Assembly: GCA_043820045.1 (NCBI GenBank)
Contig: JBDREF010000400.1
Span: 1-5,686 of the forward strand
Direction: 5' to 3'
Length of the DNA stretch: 5,686 bases
Source: JBDREF01 sp043820045
Lineage (GTDB): Bacteria > Planctomycetota > Phycisphaerae > Sedimentisphaerales > Anaerobacaceae
In this document: positions 1 to 5,187 of the stretch, piece by piece
How positions within the stretch are numbered: the stretch's first letter is position 1
How the letters are laid out: every line of letters begins with the position of its first letter
Notes under the pieces: generated by a model
Database searches by the model: none
What the model was told of the DNA's origin: nothing
The model's input: the letters and a program-made list of their open reading frames with translations, nothing else
Made by a program: the position numbers and the translations under genes

Positions 1-3
1 CAC

Positions 4-765
4 CTACTCGAGAGCAACAGTGTTCCTCAAGGTGCCGATTTCTTCTATCCTGACCTCAACGATATCGCCATGCTTCATTCGGCCAATCCCTGATGGAGTC
101 CCCGTAGCGATCACATCGCCGGGCAGGAGTGTCATCACTCCTGCGATAAAGCTGACGATCTTCGGCACATTAAAGATCAGATCACTGGTACGAATCGACT
201 GGCGCAGCTCTCCATTGAGATACGTTTCCAGCATTAGATTGTCGGGGAATACCTCGGTTTCGATCCATGGCCCCAGGGGAGCGAAAGTGTCATAACCTTT
301 GGCACGAGTCCACTGGCCATCGTCTCGCTGGTTGTGCCGTTCCGATACATCATTAAAACAAGTGTAGCCGAATATATACTCAATTGCTTTATCCTCAGAT
401 ATGCCCTTTGCTCGCTTGCCTATAACCACACCCAACTCGCCTTCATAGTCCACACGCCTGGATAGACGAGGTAGGACAATTTCAACATCCGGCCCGATAA
501 CCGCCGTCGAAGGTTTTAGAAAGATGAGTGGTACGTCAGGTATGGGGAAGTTCGTCTCTTCTGCATGGCTGCGATAATTCAATCCCAGACAAACGATCTT
601 CGAGGGTGCACATGGCGCAAGAAGTTTCACATCGTCGAGGTTATGAGTAGTGCCATCGAATGCGATTCGAGAAAAAGGATTACCTCTCAGTCTACGGATT
701 GTGTTTCGCCCCAGCACCCCATAGTAGTGACGCTTCCCCCCAGATGAAAAACGAACGATGCGCAT
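4..765 (-). CDS. Fumarylacetoacetate hydrolase (FAH) family protein
   Basis: This 253-residue protein belongs to the FAH superfamily of cytoplasmic, divalent-metal-dependent enzymes that hydrolyse, decarboxylate or isomerise 2-oxo/2-enol dicarboxylates such as acylpyruvates, oxaloacetate or homoprotocatechuate-pathway intermediates. The family signatures are all present: GLNYRSHAEE at residues 61-70; DYEGELG at 106-112, with probable metal ligands E108 and E110; GYTCFNDVSERHNQ at 133-146, with the third ligand D139; KGYDTFAPLGPWI at 156-168; and TGTPSGIG at 221-228. The length and the short N-terminal domain (about 50 residues) fit the two-domain bacterial forms, and no active-site residue looks missing. 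The ATG lies 7 bases after the transketolase stop, with an AAAGAAGG ribosome site inside the end of that gene, which implies co-transcription. The exact substrate cannot be read from the sequence; nearby catabolic genes that would decide it are not in the window. The stop codon is 3 bases from the window edge, so any terminator is out of view. Confidence 0.93.
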   Translation of the reverse strand: MRIVRFSSGGKRHYYGVLGRNTIRRLRGNPFSRIAFDGTTHNLDDVKLLAPCAPSKIVCLGLNYRSHAEETNFPIPDVPLIFLKPSTAVIGPDVEIVLPRLSRRVDYEGELGVVIGKRAKGISEDKAIEYIFGYTCFNDVSERHNQRDDGQWTRAKGYDTFAPLGPWIETEVFPDNLMLETYLNGELRQSIRTSDLIFNVPKIVSFIAGVMTLLPGDVIATGTPSGIGRMKHGDIVEVRIEEIGTLRNTVALE

Positions 766-772
766 GTGTTTC

Positions 773-2782
773 TTAGACCTTCTTTCCCAATATCAGTCGC
801 TCCGCTTCTTCCGTTACCCGCTGGACTGTCAGGCCGAGGTTTTCGTAGATAGCCTTTTCGGGAGCAGAAGCACCAAAGCGATCCACGCCGATGGCGATGC
901 CGTCAAGACCTACATATCGTTCCCATCCCAATGTGGTACCGGCCTCGATGCTCACGCGAGTTCTAATATTTGGAAGCAGAACCTTATCGCGATATGCTTG
1001 CGGCTGTACATCAAAAAGCTCCCATGATGGGAGCGAAACCACTCGTGCGGAGATGCCTCTTTCCTGTAATAGCCTGCCGGCTTCCAGCGCGATGCGAACC
1101 TCTGAGCCGGTGGCAATGAGGATCACCTGTGGTGATGCCGATGCCTCCCAGAGAACGTATCCTCCATATTGAACCCCGTCTGCCGAAGCCAGTTGTGTGC
1201 GGTCGATGACGGGCAGGTTTTGCCTGCTGAGTGCCAGTGCGGTGGGGCCGTTCCGCCGCTTAAGAGCAATTCTCCAGGCCTCAACCGTTTCGGTAGCGTC
1301 GGCAGGACGGATGGTTACCAGATTTGGCACAGATCGCAGCCCTAACAGATGCTCAACGGGTTGATGCGTGGGGCCATCTTCTCCAACACCTATAGAATCA
1401 TGGGTGAAAACGTAAATAACCCGAAGTCCCATTAGTGCGGCCAGACGCACCGGAGGACGCATATAGTCGTAAAAGACAAGGAAAGTGCCAACATAAGGGA
1501 TTATGCCTCCGTGGAGCGCCATACCGTTGGCTATCGAACCCATGGCGTGTTCCCTAATACCAAAGTGCATGTTGTGCCCGGAATATTCATCGGGGCCGAA
1601 GTCCCCACGCCCCTTCATGACGGTCTTATTGGAAGGAGCAAGGTCCGCCGAACCGCCAGTAATAGAATGAACTCGGCCGGCAATGGCATTGAGAATCTGT
1701 CCCGAGGCCGATCTCGTGGCAATAGGTTTATCCCCGGATGCGAACAGGTCGGCCAGTTCCTTGTCCCATCCGTCAGGAAGGTCTCCCCAGAGATCAGCCA
1801 TCAACTTTTGGCATTCTTGAGGGTATTCCCGCCGGTAGGCTGCCAATTTGTTTTCCCAAATCTGCTGCCACCGCTTGCCCTTTTCACGGGCCCCTCGGAA
1901 ATGATCCGTTACTTCCGACGGAACTTCAAAGGGATCATAAGCCCATCCCAGATTCTCTCTGGTCAGGCGCATTTCCTCCTCACCAAGGGGTTCACCATGA
2001 ACACCGGCGGTATTGGCCTTGTTGGGACTGCCGTAACCAATGGTGGTTGTGCAAATAATCAGGCTAGGCCGAGTGTTCTCTGCCTGGGCCTCACGAATAG
2101 CGCTCTCGACCGCGTCCGGACTAATCCCTTCGATAGGGCCAATGACCTGCCAACCGTAAGCCTCAAAACGCTTGCCCACATCTTCCCTGAACGTGATATC
2201 CGTATGTCCCTCGATGGAAATATCGTTATCATCATATAGATAGATGAGTTTTTCTAATCGGAGAGTGCCTGCCAGTGAGGCAGCCTCCGCGACGACACCC
2301 TCCATCAAGTCACCATCTGATACGATGGCATAGGTGTAATGATTGATGATATCATTTCCCGGCCGATTGTAATGTTCTGCCAGCATTCTCTCGGCAATCG
2401 CCATGCCTACCCCGTTGGCAAATCCCTGTCCCAACGGCCCGGTTGTTGCTTCCACCCCTGGTGCAATGCCGTACTCCGGATGGCCCGGTGTCTTGCTTTC
2501 CCATTGCCGGAACCGCTTTATCTCATCAATCGAGAGGTCATATCCGGTGAGATGGAGAAGGGCATAAAGCATCGCCGATGCGTGTCCCGCCGAGAGGATG
2601 AACCTGTCCCGATCCGACCATTGGGGGTCAGCGGGATTGTGCTTGAGGAATCGGTCCCACAATACGTAGGCCACTGGCGCCATGCCAAGGGGCGCTCCCG
2701 GATGGCCTGAATTTGCTTGCTGGACGGCATCCACCGAGAGAAACCGTATGGCATTGATGGCGAGTTCGTCGATTGTTGGCAT
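773..2782 (-). CDS. tkt: Transketolase
   Basis: Transketolase is a thiamine-diphosphate-dependent cytoplasmic enzyme of the non-oxidative pentose phosphate pathway. It moves two-carbon ketol units from xylulose 5-phosphate to ribose 5-phosphate or erythrose 4-phosphate. The 669 residues match the normal bacterial length. Landmarks fall almost at E. coli TktA numbering: SGHPG (H27), SAGHAS (H67), GPLGQG (115-120), the cofactor motif SDGDLMEG (155-162) with Mg ligands D156 and N186, AGVHGEPLG (H262), the catalytic glutamate E411 in GIREHAMG, the substrate-binding run HDSIGVGEDGPTHQP (461-475) with H461, D469 and H473, and R520 in LSRQNLP. The three domains (PP, Pyr and C-terminal) are complete, with no frameshift. 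The ATG start is chosen because the conserved MPTIDELAINAIRFLSVDA opening follows it and AAGGAG lies upstream, although the 12-base spacing is slightly long. The FAH-family gene follows after 7 bases. No regulator is visible. Confidence 0.98.
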   Translation of the reverse strand: MPTIDELAINAIRFLSVDAVQQANSGHPGAPLGMAPVAYVLWDRFLKHNPADPQWSDRDRFILSAGHASAMLYALLHLTGYDLSIDEIKRFRQWESKTPGHPEYGIAPGVEATTGPLGQGFANGVGMAIAERMLAEHYNRPGNDIINHYTYAIVSDGDLMEGVVAEAASLAGTLRLEKLIYLYDDNDISIEGHTDITFREDVGKRFEAYGWQVIGPIEGISPDAVESAIREAQAENTRPSLIICTTTIGYGSPNKANTAGVHGEPLGEEEMRLTRENLGWAYDPFEVPSEVTDHFRGAREKGKRWQQIWENKLAAYRREYPQECQKLMADLWGDLPDGWDKELADLFASGDKPIATRSASGQILNAIAGRVHSITGGSADLAPSNKTVMKGRGDFGPDEYSGHNMHFGIREHAMGSIANGMALHGGIIPYVGTFLVFYDYMRPPVRLAALMGLRVIYVFTHDSIGVGEDGPTHQPVEHLLGLRSVPNLVTIRPADATETVEAWRIALKRRNGPTALALSRQNLPVIDRTQLASADGVQYGGYVLWEASASPQVILIATGSEVRIALEAGRLLQERGISARVVSLPSWELFDVQPQAYRDKVLLPNIRTRVSIEAGTTLGWERYVGLDGIAIGVDRFGASAPEKAIYENLGLTVQRVTEEAERLILGKKV

Positions 2783-2794
2783 GATGCTTGTTGA

Positions 2795-2800
2795 CTCCTT
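2795..2800 (-). promoter_or_regulatory. Ribosome binding site of tkt
   Basis: On the minus strand AAGGAG stands 12 bases before the transketolase ATG at 2782. It is a strong Shine-Dalgarno core at somewhat long spacing. The downstream FAH gene has AAAGAAGG (778-785) at the same 12-base distance. Confidence 0.6.
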
Positions 2801-2824
2801 GTGTATTAATCAGGGCGCCTCCTC

Positions 2825-2830
2825 ATTATA
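2825..2830 (-). promoter_or_regulatory. Candidate -10 box of the tkt operon
   Basis: The minus strand reads TATAAT, a perfect sigma-70-type -10 hexamer. It would start transcription near 2818 and give a leader of about 36 bases. No good -35 is visible: the hexamer 17 bases upstream is TGCGCT. The promoter may therefore be weak or activator-dependent. Just upstream, a 5-base inverted repeat (AGCCT at 2842-2846 and AGGCT at 2830-2834, minus-strand reading) lies in the -10/-35 spacer and could be an operator, but such a short repeat could be chance. Confidence 0.5.
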
Positions 2831-2846
2831 GCCTAAGAACAAGGCT

Positions 2847-3374
2847 GAGCGCATCTCTAAATGGCCAATGCTCTGGAACTATGTTGTGCAGGATGGTTTC
2901 CAGTAATTGTGGATAGGACCTTAGCTCTACGGCGATGTAGTGCCTATATTTCAAGGTTGGGACCGCATATCTAAAGTCCTGCGTAAAATGACAAAAGAAT
3001 AAGTATTTACCGCAGAGATCGCGATCCCGCCGAGAATTTTCGACAACCCATTAAGCCGGAGGAGCAGAACATCACGGCGTCGATTGGCACTCGCTACATG
3101 AAGTGCCACAGGCTGGCCAGCAGGTAGCTATTGTCGGCATCATTGATTGCTACCGGTGCTGAGATGTCGATTACATGTTTATCGGAAAGAGGACTACTGA
3201 TAAGGTCGATGAGGAAGGCGAAGACGATTCCCGCCTGATTGGCATGCCTTTGGCGGAGATAAATGATTCTCGGAGATTTAGAATGTTCTGCCTGCCATCT
3301 ATCATCTTCGCATAAGTCGAACTTGCTGGCAGGTCACGACCAGTGCCAAGCTATATCTGTACTATGTCTGGTGA
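2847..3374. other. Intergenic region without a convincing gene
   Basis: About 530 bases lie between the tkt promoter and the small minus-strand operon. Several frames stay open for 45 to 80 codons: minus strand 3050-2826 and 3333-3094, and plus strand 3175-3315. The two minus-strand frames have no ATG or GTG near their 5' ends, none of the three has a clear ribosome site, and I recognise none of the peptides. Other structure includes a perfect 7-base inverted repeat (3291-3297 with 3327-3333), a compact imperfect hairpin at 3322-3350, and the 10-base palindrome GCTGGCCAGC at 3112-3121. The run TTTACCGCAGAGATCGC at 3006-3022 recalls dispersed CGCAGAG-type intergenic repeats of many bacteria. 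The region is most likely decayed or repeat-derived DNA. Confidence 0.5.
3291..3333. repeat. 7-bp inverted repeat with 29-bp spacer
   Basis: CCTGCCA at 3291-3297 and TGGCAGG at 3327-3333 are exact reverse complements. The right arm overlaps a second imperfect hairpin (3322-3350, CTTG...CAAG with an inner GGT/ACC stem). There is no T-run on either side, so it is not an intrinsic terminator. It lies 42 to 84 bases beyond the 3' end of the 84-residue gene, where a transcript end or a remnant of a mobile element could sit. Confidence 0.35.
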
Positions 3375-3629
3375 TTACTGCTTGACCCGGTGCCAACCAT
3401 TAACGGTATTAATCTTCTTGACTGGAGATGCAGTTTTGCAAAGGGCTAGCTGTGCCAATTCTTTTTGCATACGATCACATATCCTGCTCTGCATGATTAT
3501 CGAGGTAGAAACCTCTTCTCCGTCCGCCCAGCGGATGCTCATGTCATCTCCCGCTATATCAAGGACTTCGTATGTGCCCTTTCTGTTCTCATATAGCTCA
3601 CCTACTTCAAATTCCACAAGCTTCAACAT
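3375..3629 (-). CDS. Conserved-looking small protein of unknown function
   Basis: This encodes 84 residues from the ATG at 3629. That start is preferred over a TTG at 3647 because AGGGAG lies exactly 6 bases before the ATG. The N-terminal half (residues 1-55) looks like a small beta-rich, SH3/Tudor-like module: FEVGELYENRKGTYEVLDI, then DDMSIRWADGEEV, ending in a short helix around RICDRMQKELAQLAL. From memory, the pattern Y-x-NR-x-G-x-Y-x-VL with a later IRW-x-DGE recurs in uncharacterised bacterial proteins, but I cannot name a domain with certainty. The last 25 residues, from CKTASPV on, look unstructured and less family-like and may be a divergent tail. There is no signal peptide or membrane segment. 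It follows the antitoxin gene by 19 bases on the same strand and is probably co-transcribed with it. A toxin or antitoxin role is possible only by position. Confidence 0.72.
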   Translation of the reverse strand: MLKLVEFEVGELYENRKGTYEVLDIAGDDMSIRWADGEEVSTSIIMQSRICDRMQKELAQLALCKTASPVKKINTVNGWHRVKQ

Positions 3630-3635
3630 TGACGA

Positions 3636-3641
3636 CTCCCT
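3636..3641 (-). promoter_or_regulatory. Ribosome binding site deciding the start of the 84-aa gene
   Basis: The minus strand carries AGGGAG (within AAAGGGAG, 3636-3643), 6 bases from the ATG at 3627-3629. The alternative TTG at 3645-3647 lies upstream of this site and has no comparable signal, so the ATG is the likely start. Confidence 0.65.
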
Positions 3642-3648
3642 TTGCAAA

Positions 3649-3894
3649 TTATTCTCTACTTACTGTCTTCATTCTGCTGAATTCATCAACCGTGATTAAA
3701 TGCCCACTGGTTCTGTTGCGCGTCTCGCGCGCCTCATCAAGAATATACTCAATGCTCTCTTGCTTCCGGCCTTGCACTGCTTGTTCAATGCACACAATTA
3801 TTTCGCTGTTGATGCTGCGTCGGTTTTCTATGGCCCTTTGTTTTAAACGCTCATACAGATCATCAGGAATGCTCTTAACAGTGATTGCTTTCAT
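3649..3894 (-). CDS. Ribbon-helix-helix antitoxin, FitA/VapB type
   Basis: This 81-residue protein is built like the antitoxin of a type II toxin-antitoxin pair. Residues 3-40 form an Arc/MetJ-type ribbon-helix-helix: a DNA-binding strand AITVKSIPD, then helices around DLYERLKQRAIENRR and SINSEIIVCIEQAV. Residues 41-81 (LDEARETRNRTSGHLITVDEF and the basic end) resemble the flexible tail by which FitA-like antitoxins block a PIN-domain RNase. In the family the dimer also represses its own promoter. The usual partner, a PIN toxin starting at or overlapping the antitoxin stop, is missing; the next gene is an unrelated 84-residue protein. No Shine-Dalgarno is evident before the ATG, and the insertion sequence begins only about 5 bases upstream, so the native promoter and ribosome site have probably been lost or replaced. 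The gene itself has no frameshift or stop. Confidence 0.85.
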   Translation of the reverse strand: MKAITVKSIPDDLYERLKQRAIENRRSINSEIIVCIEQAVQGRKQESIEYILDEARETRNRTSGHLITVDEFSRMKTVSRE

Positions 3895-3899
3895 TCTTA

Positions 3900-3934
3900 G
3901 GATATGTAAAATAATTATTGTAACAATTAAGCTC
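3900..3934 (+). repeat. Left terminal inverted repeat of the IS
   Basis: The core, GTAAA at 3906 through GCTC at 3934, matches the right end at 20 of 29 positions, with shared blocks GTAAA, ATTA, GT, ACAA and CTC. Inside it is the 11-base palindrome ATTGTAACAAT (3917-3927). The repeat also fills almost the whole space between the antitoxin start codon and the transposase, so promoters for both genes would have to lie in or over it. Confidence 0.6.
3912..3927 (-). promoter_or_regulatory. Possible outward promoter or operator in the IS left end
   Basis: Read on the minus strand towards the antitoxin, this A/T-rich stretch offers TACAAT (3927-3922 read backwards, less one base either way) and AATAAT as -10-like hexamers, each one base from consensus. 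No convincing -35 is present. The palindrome ATTGTAACAAT (3917-3927) could serve as an operator for the ribbon-helix-helix protein. Equally, it may only be part of the IS end. Confidence 0.25.
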
Positions 3935-3953
3935 CATGTGCTACACTCTATGC

Positions 3954-5165
3954 ATGGGCACTTCTCAAATTGCAGATCGGTATAATCTTGTTGAATGGGC
4001 GCTTGATGAACGTCTTCGGCGCCTGGTTACTGCCGCTGAAGCCAAAGTACTGGGACGAGGCGGAGTTACTCGTGTGGCTTCGACAACCGGCGTTTCCCGT
4101 CGTGCGATACATGCTGGTTTGAAAGAGCTTGAATCGCGTCATCTTGAAGAAAGGCCGACTGGTTCTCGGATCAGACGGCCGGGTGCAGGCAGAAAGAACG
4201 TCACTGAAACCGACATCACCCTGCAAGCCGACCTTGAGCTTTTGCTTGAACCGGTGACTCGTGGCGATCCAGAGTCTCCGCTTCGCTGGACCTGCAAGAG
4301 TCTGCGGACCTTGGCCGCGGAACTTGGCAAAAAGGGGCATAGAATCAGCCATACCCATGTCGGCAAGTTGCTTGTCAAGCTTGGATATAGCCTGCAAGGG
4401 AACAAGAAAACCCTTGAAGGAACGAGTCATCCTGACCGTAACTCCCAGTTCGAGCACATAAACGCGCAGGTCACGGATCGACTGACCAAGGGGGAGCCTG
4501 TCATTTCGGTTGACACCAAGAAGAAGGAATTGATTGGCCGTTTCAAGAACAATGGAAAGACGTGGCACCCCAAAGGAGAACCAACAGAAGTAAAGGTTCA
4601 TGATTTTATTGGAGAAGCAGGCCGTGCCAATCCGTATGGCGTCTACGATATCGGTGCCGATGAAGGATGGGTGAGTGTCGGTACTGATCACGATACTGCC
4701 GCATTTGCCGTGCAAACAATTCGACGATGGTGGCATGTTGTTGGTAGTCAGGCATACCCTAACGCCAAAGGATTGCTTGTCACCGCAGACGGCGGTGGGA
4801 GTAACGGTGGTCGTGTCAGATTGTGGAAGCTGGAGCTGCAAGGGTTTGCAGATGAAATCGGCATTCCTATTCGGGTTTGTCATTATCCTCCAGGAACAAG
4901 CAAATGGAACAAGATTGAACACCGACTGTTCTCCTTTATCACCATGAACTGGCGAGGAGAACCCTTGATCAGTCATGAAGTTATGCTCAATCTGATCGCC
5001 AACACAAAAACGAAAACGGGGCTTTCGGTAAAGGCTGAATTGGACAATAGGGAATACCCTAAGGGCATCAAGGTCCCCGACACTGAGTTTGCAGCCATCA
5101 ATATAGTCAGAGATGATTTTCATGGCGACTGGAACTATTCCATTTGTCCTAGAGGTAATTTGTAA
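3954..5165 (+). CDS. ISAzo13-family DDE transposase
   Basis: The protein is the cut-and-paste transposase of the surrounding element. It is 403 residues from the ATG at 3954; an in-frame ATG at 3936 would add six residues (MCYTLC), and neither start has a clear Shine-Dalgarno. I prefer 3954 because the family-like run (IADRYN, then LDERLRRLVTAAEAKVLGRGG) starts soon after it. Numbered from 3954, a helix-turn-helix region covers about residues 35-62 (GVTRVASTTGVSRRAIHAGL). The RNase-H-like core of the ISAzo13/Rhodopirellula-type DDE family shows D187 in ISVDTKKKE, D279 in TADGGGSNGG and E322 in NKIEHRLFSF, so the catalytic triad is complete. The helper motif PPGTSKWN precedes the glutamate. 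There is no internal stop or frameshift, and the length is normal, so the enzyme may be active. Its stop lies inside the right inverted repeat. Confidence 0.93.
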   Translation: MGTSQIADRYNLVEWALDERLRRLVTAAEAKVLGRGGVTRVASTTGVSRRAIHAGLKELESRHLEERPTGSRIRRPGAGRKNVTETDITLQADLELLLEPVTRGDPESPLRWTCKSLRTLAAELGKKGHRISHTHVGKLLVKLGYSLQGNKKTLEGTSHPDRNSQFEHINAQVTDRLTKGEPVISVDTKKKELIGRFKNNGKTWHPKGEPTEVKVHDFIGEAGRANPYGVYDIGADEGWVSVGTDHDTAAFAVQTIRRWWHVVGSQAYPNAKGLLVTADGGGSNGGRVRLWKLELQGFADEIGIPIRVCHYPPGTSKWNKIEHRLFSFITMNWRGEPLISHEVMLNLIANTKTKTGLSVKAELDNREYPKGIKVPDTEFAAINIVRDDFHGDWNYSICPRGNL

Positions 5166-5186
5166 CGTTAATATCTTTACGGGCTC
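5152..5186 (-). repeat. Right terminal inverted repeat of the IS
   Basis: The reverse complement begins GAGCCCGTAAAGATATTAAC and pairs with the left end (20 of 29 matches over 5152-5180). The transposase stop TAA (5163-5165) lies inside it, next to the 8-base palindrome TAACGTTA (5163-5170). A weak outward promoter could exist (TTGTCC at 5144-5149, 17 bases, GTTAAT at 5167-5172, each 4 of 6 to consensus) pointing into the RHS fragment. Confidence 0.6.
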
Positions 5187-5187
5187 T

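Larger units (their letters stand above)
3900..5186 (+). mobile_element. ISAzo13-family insertion sequence
   Basis: The element is about 1,287 bases long, with one transposase gene flanked by imperfect terminal inverted repeats. Aligned by eye, 3906-3934 and the reverse complement of 5152-5180 agree at 20 of 29 positions. Outside that core, six less similar bases lead to a G at each end (3900 and 5186), giving ends GG and GA, which agrees with my memory of this family's G-purine ends. A TA dinucleotide flanks each side (3898-3899 and 5187-5188) and could be a 2-base target duplication. It is not proof, because the adjoining TCTTAG is itself inverted at the two ends. The edges are uncertain by about 6 bases. 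The flanks are unrelated: the antitoxin operon on the left and an RHS gene on the right. Confidence 0.75.

Noticed and set aside
1511..2239. A 242-codon plus-strand open frame inside the transketolase gene
   Set aside because: It lies wholly antisense to a fully conserved transketolase and shows no family motif or ribosome site.
2826..3050. Minus-strand open frame of 74 codons ending just before the tkt leader, with a protein-like look (CGKYLFFCHFTQDF and so on)
   Set aside because: It has no ATG or GTG start, its end overlaps the TATAAT box, and words such as LCGKYLF resemble spurious translations of dispersed CGCAGAG-type repeats.
3175..3315. Plus-strand 46-codon ORF starting MFIGKRTTDKVDEEGEDD
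   Set aside because: There is no Shine-Dalgarno, it is short, it overlaps other open frames, and I recognise no family.
3311..3327. AAGTTCGACTT-like string considered as a tRNA T-arm
   Set aside because: No flanking 5-base stem, acceptor stem or anticodon arm can be built around it.
3094..3333. Minus-strand open frame of 79 codons downstream of the 84-residue gene, considered as a lost PIN toxin
   Set aside because: There is no start codon near its 5' end, and no PIN-type pattern of spaced aspartates and glutamates with the usual N-terminal strand is visible.
3322..3350. Hairpin considered as an intrinsic terminator of the antitoxin operon
   Set aside because: The stem has bulges and no T-run follows on either strand.
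3948..5123. A 391-codon open frame on the minus strand antisense to the transposase
   Set aside because: It mirrors the coding frame of a clear DDE transposase, has no recognisable domain, and its composition (many C, S and F residues) is typical of an antisense shadow.
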